From Ectocarpus siliculosus (lineage: Eukaryota > Sar > Phaeophyceae > Ectocarpales > Ectocarpaceae), in assembly GCA_000310025.1 (NCBI GenBank), contig FN649726.1, positions 1,074,090 through 1,091,722 on the forward strand: a DNA stretch of 17,633 nucleotides. Direction: 5' to 3'. Numbering within the stretch: position 1 is the stretch's first letter; each line of letters starts with the position of its first letter. Shown here one piece after another: positions 17,577 to 17,633 of the stretch. The notes under the pieces were generated by a model. It was given only the letters and a program-made list of their open reading frames with translations, was not told the origin of the DNA and did not search any database. A program made the translations under genes and the position numbers.

Positions 17577-17633
17577 CTCAAGAGAAAACAGGGGGGGCGC
17601 GGATGGGTACTACACGGAAGAATCGAGACACGA

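Noticed and set aside
1-17633. tRNA, rRNA, CRISPR and bacterial-type operon signals
   Set aside because: I found no cloverleaf with a T-arm consensus, no regularly spaced repeat array, and the gene structure is eukaryotic.

Overview
This is eukaryotic nuclear DNA. The window holds one intron-rich gene, one intronless gene and the 3' end of a third gene on the other strand, separated by non-coding DNA with several repeats. Long introns (about 270-860 bp) with pyrimidine-rich 3' ends and GT-AG borders, moderately GC-rich exons, CT microsatellites and an ankyrin protein whose C-terminal tail I recall from brown algal proteomes point to a brown alga of the Ectocarpus type. That assignment is an inference and no search was run. 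There is no bacterial operon structure, CRISPR array, tRNA, rRNA or intact autonomous transposon that I can see.

Layout. Bases 231-874 are a large imperfect palindrome (two arms of about 310 bp around a 20 bp loop). Bases 960-1302 are a separate AT-rich element with terminal inverted repeats, resembling a MITE. Bases 1303-3306 show no convincing gene, although the missing first exon(s) of the next gene may lie there. Bases 3307-10912 (+) carry a gene of at least twelve exons. Its spliced product (571 residues, N-terminus incomplete) has a DIX-like module, a Gly/Asp-rich linker and a complete ELMO domain with the GFQ...DFRG signature of Arf-family GTPase-activating proteins. Its introns contain an 84 bp tandem duplication, a mirror-like C/T tract and a 3' splice-site region repeated three times.

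Bases 11927-13441 (+) encode a 504-residue ankyrin-repeat protein in a single exon, preceded by a possible TATA box and a cluster of GAGCCA motifs. Bases 13442-16034 hold nothing I can recognise. Bases 16035-16719 (-) are the last two exons of a WDR24/WDR59-like protein (GATOR2/SEACAT complex, nutrient signalling to TORC1), with a zinc-binding C-terminal RING. A candidate further upstream exon lies at 17446-17576 (-), and an unidentified plus-strand reading frame lies mostly inside the intron between them.

The three genes do not form an evident pathway. ELMO proteins act on small GTPases in membrane traffic and cytoskeleton, GATOR2 acts at the lysosome or vacuole, and the ankyrin protein is a generic interaction scaffold. 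The most interesting items are the DIX-like/ELMO architecture, the triplicated splice acceptor region and the long hairpin-forming palindrome.
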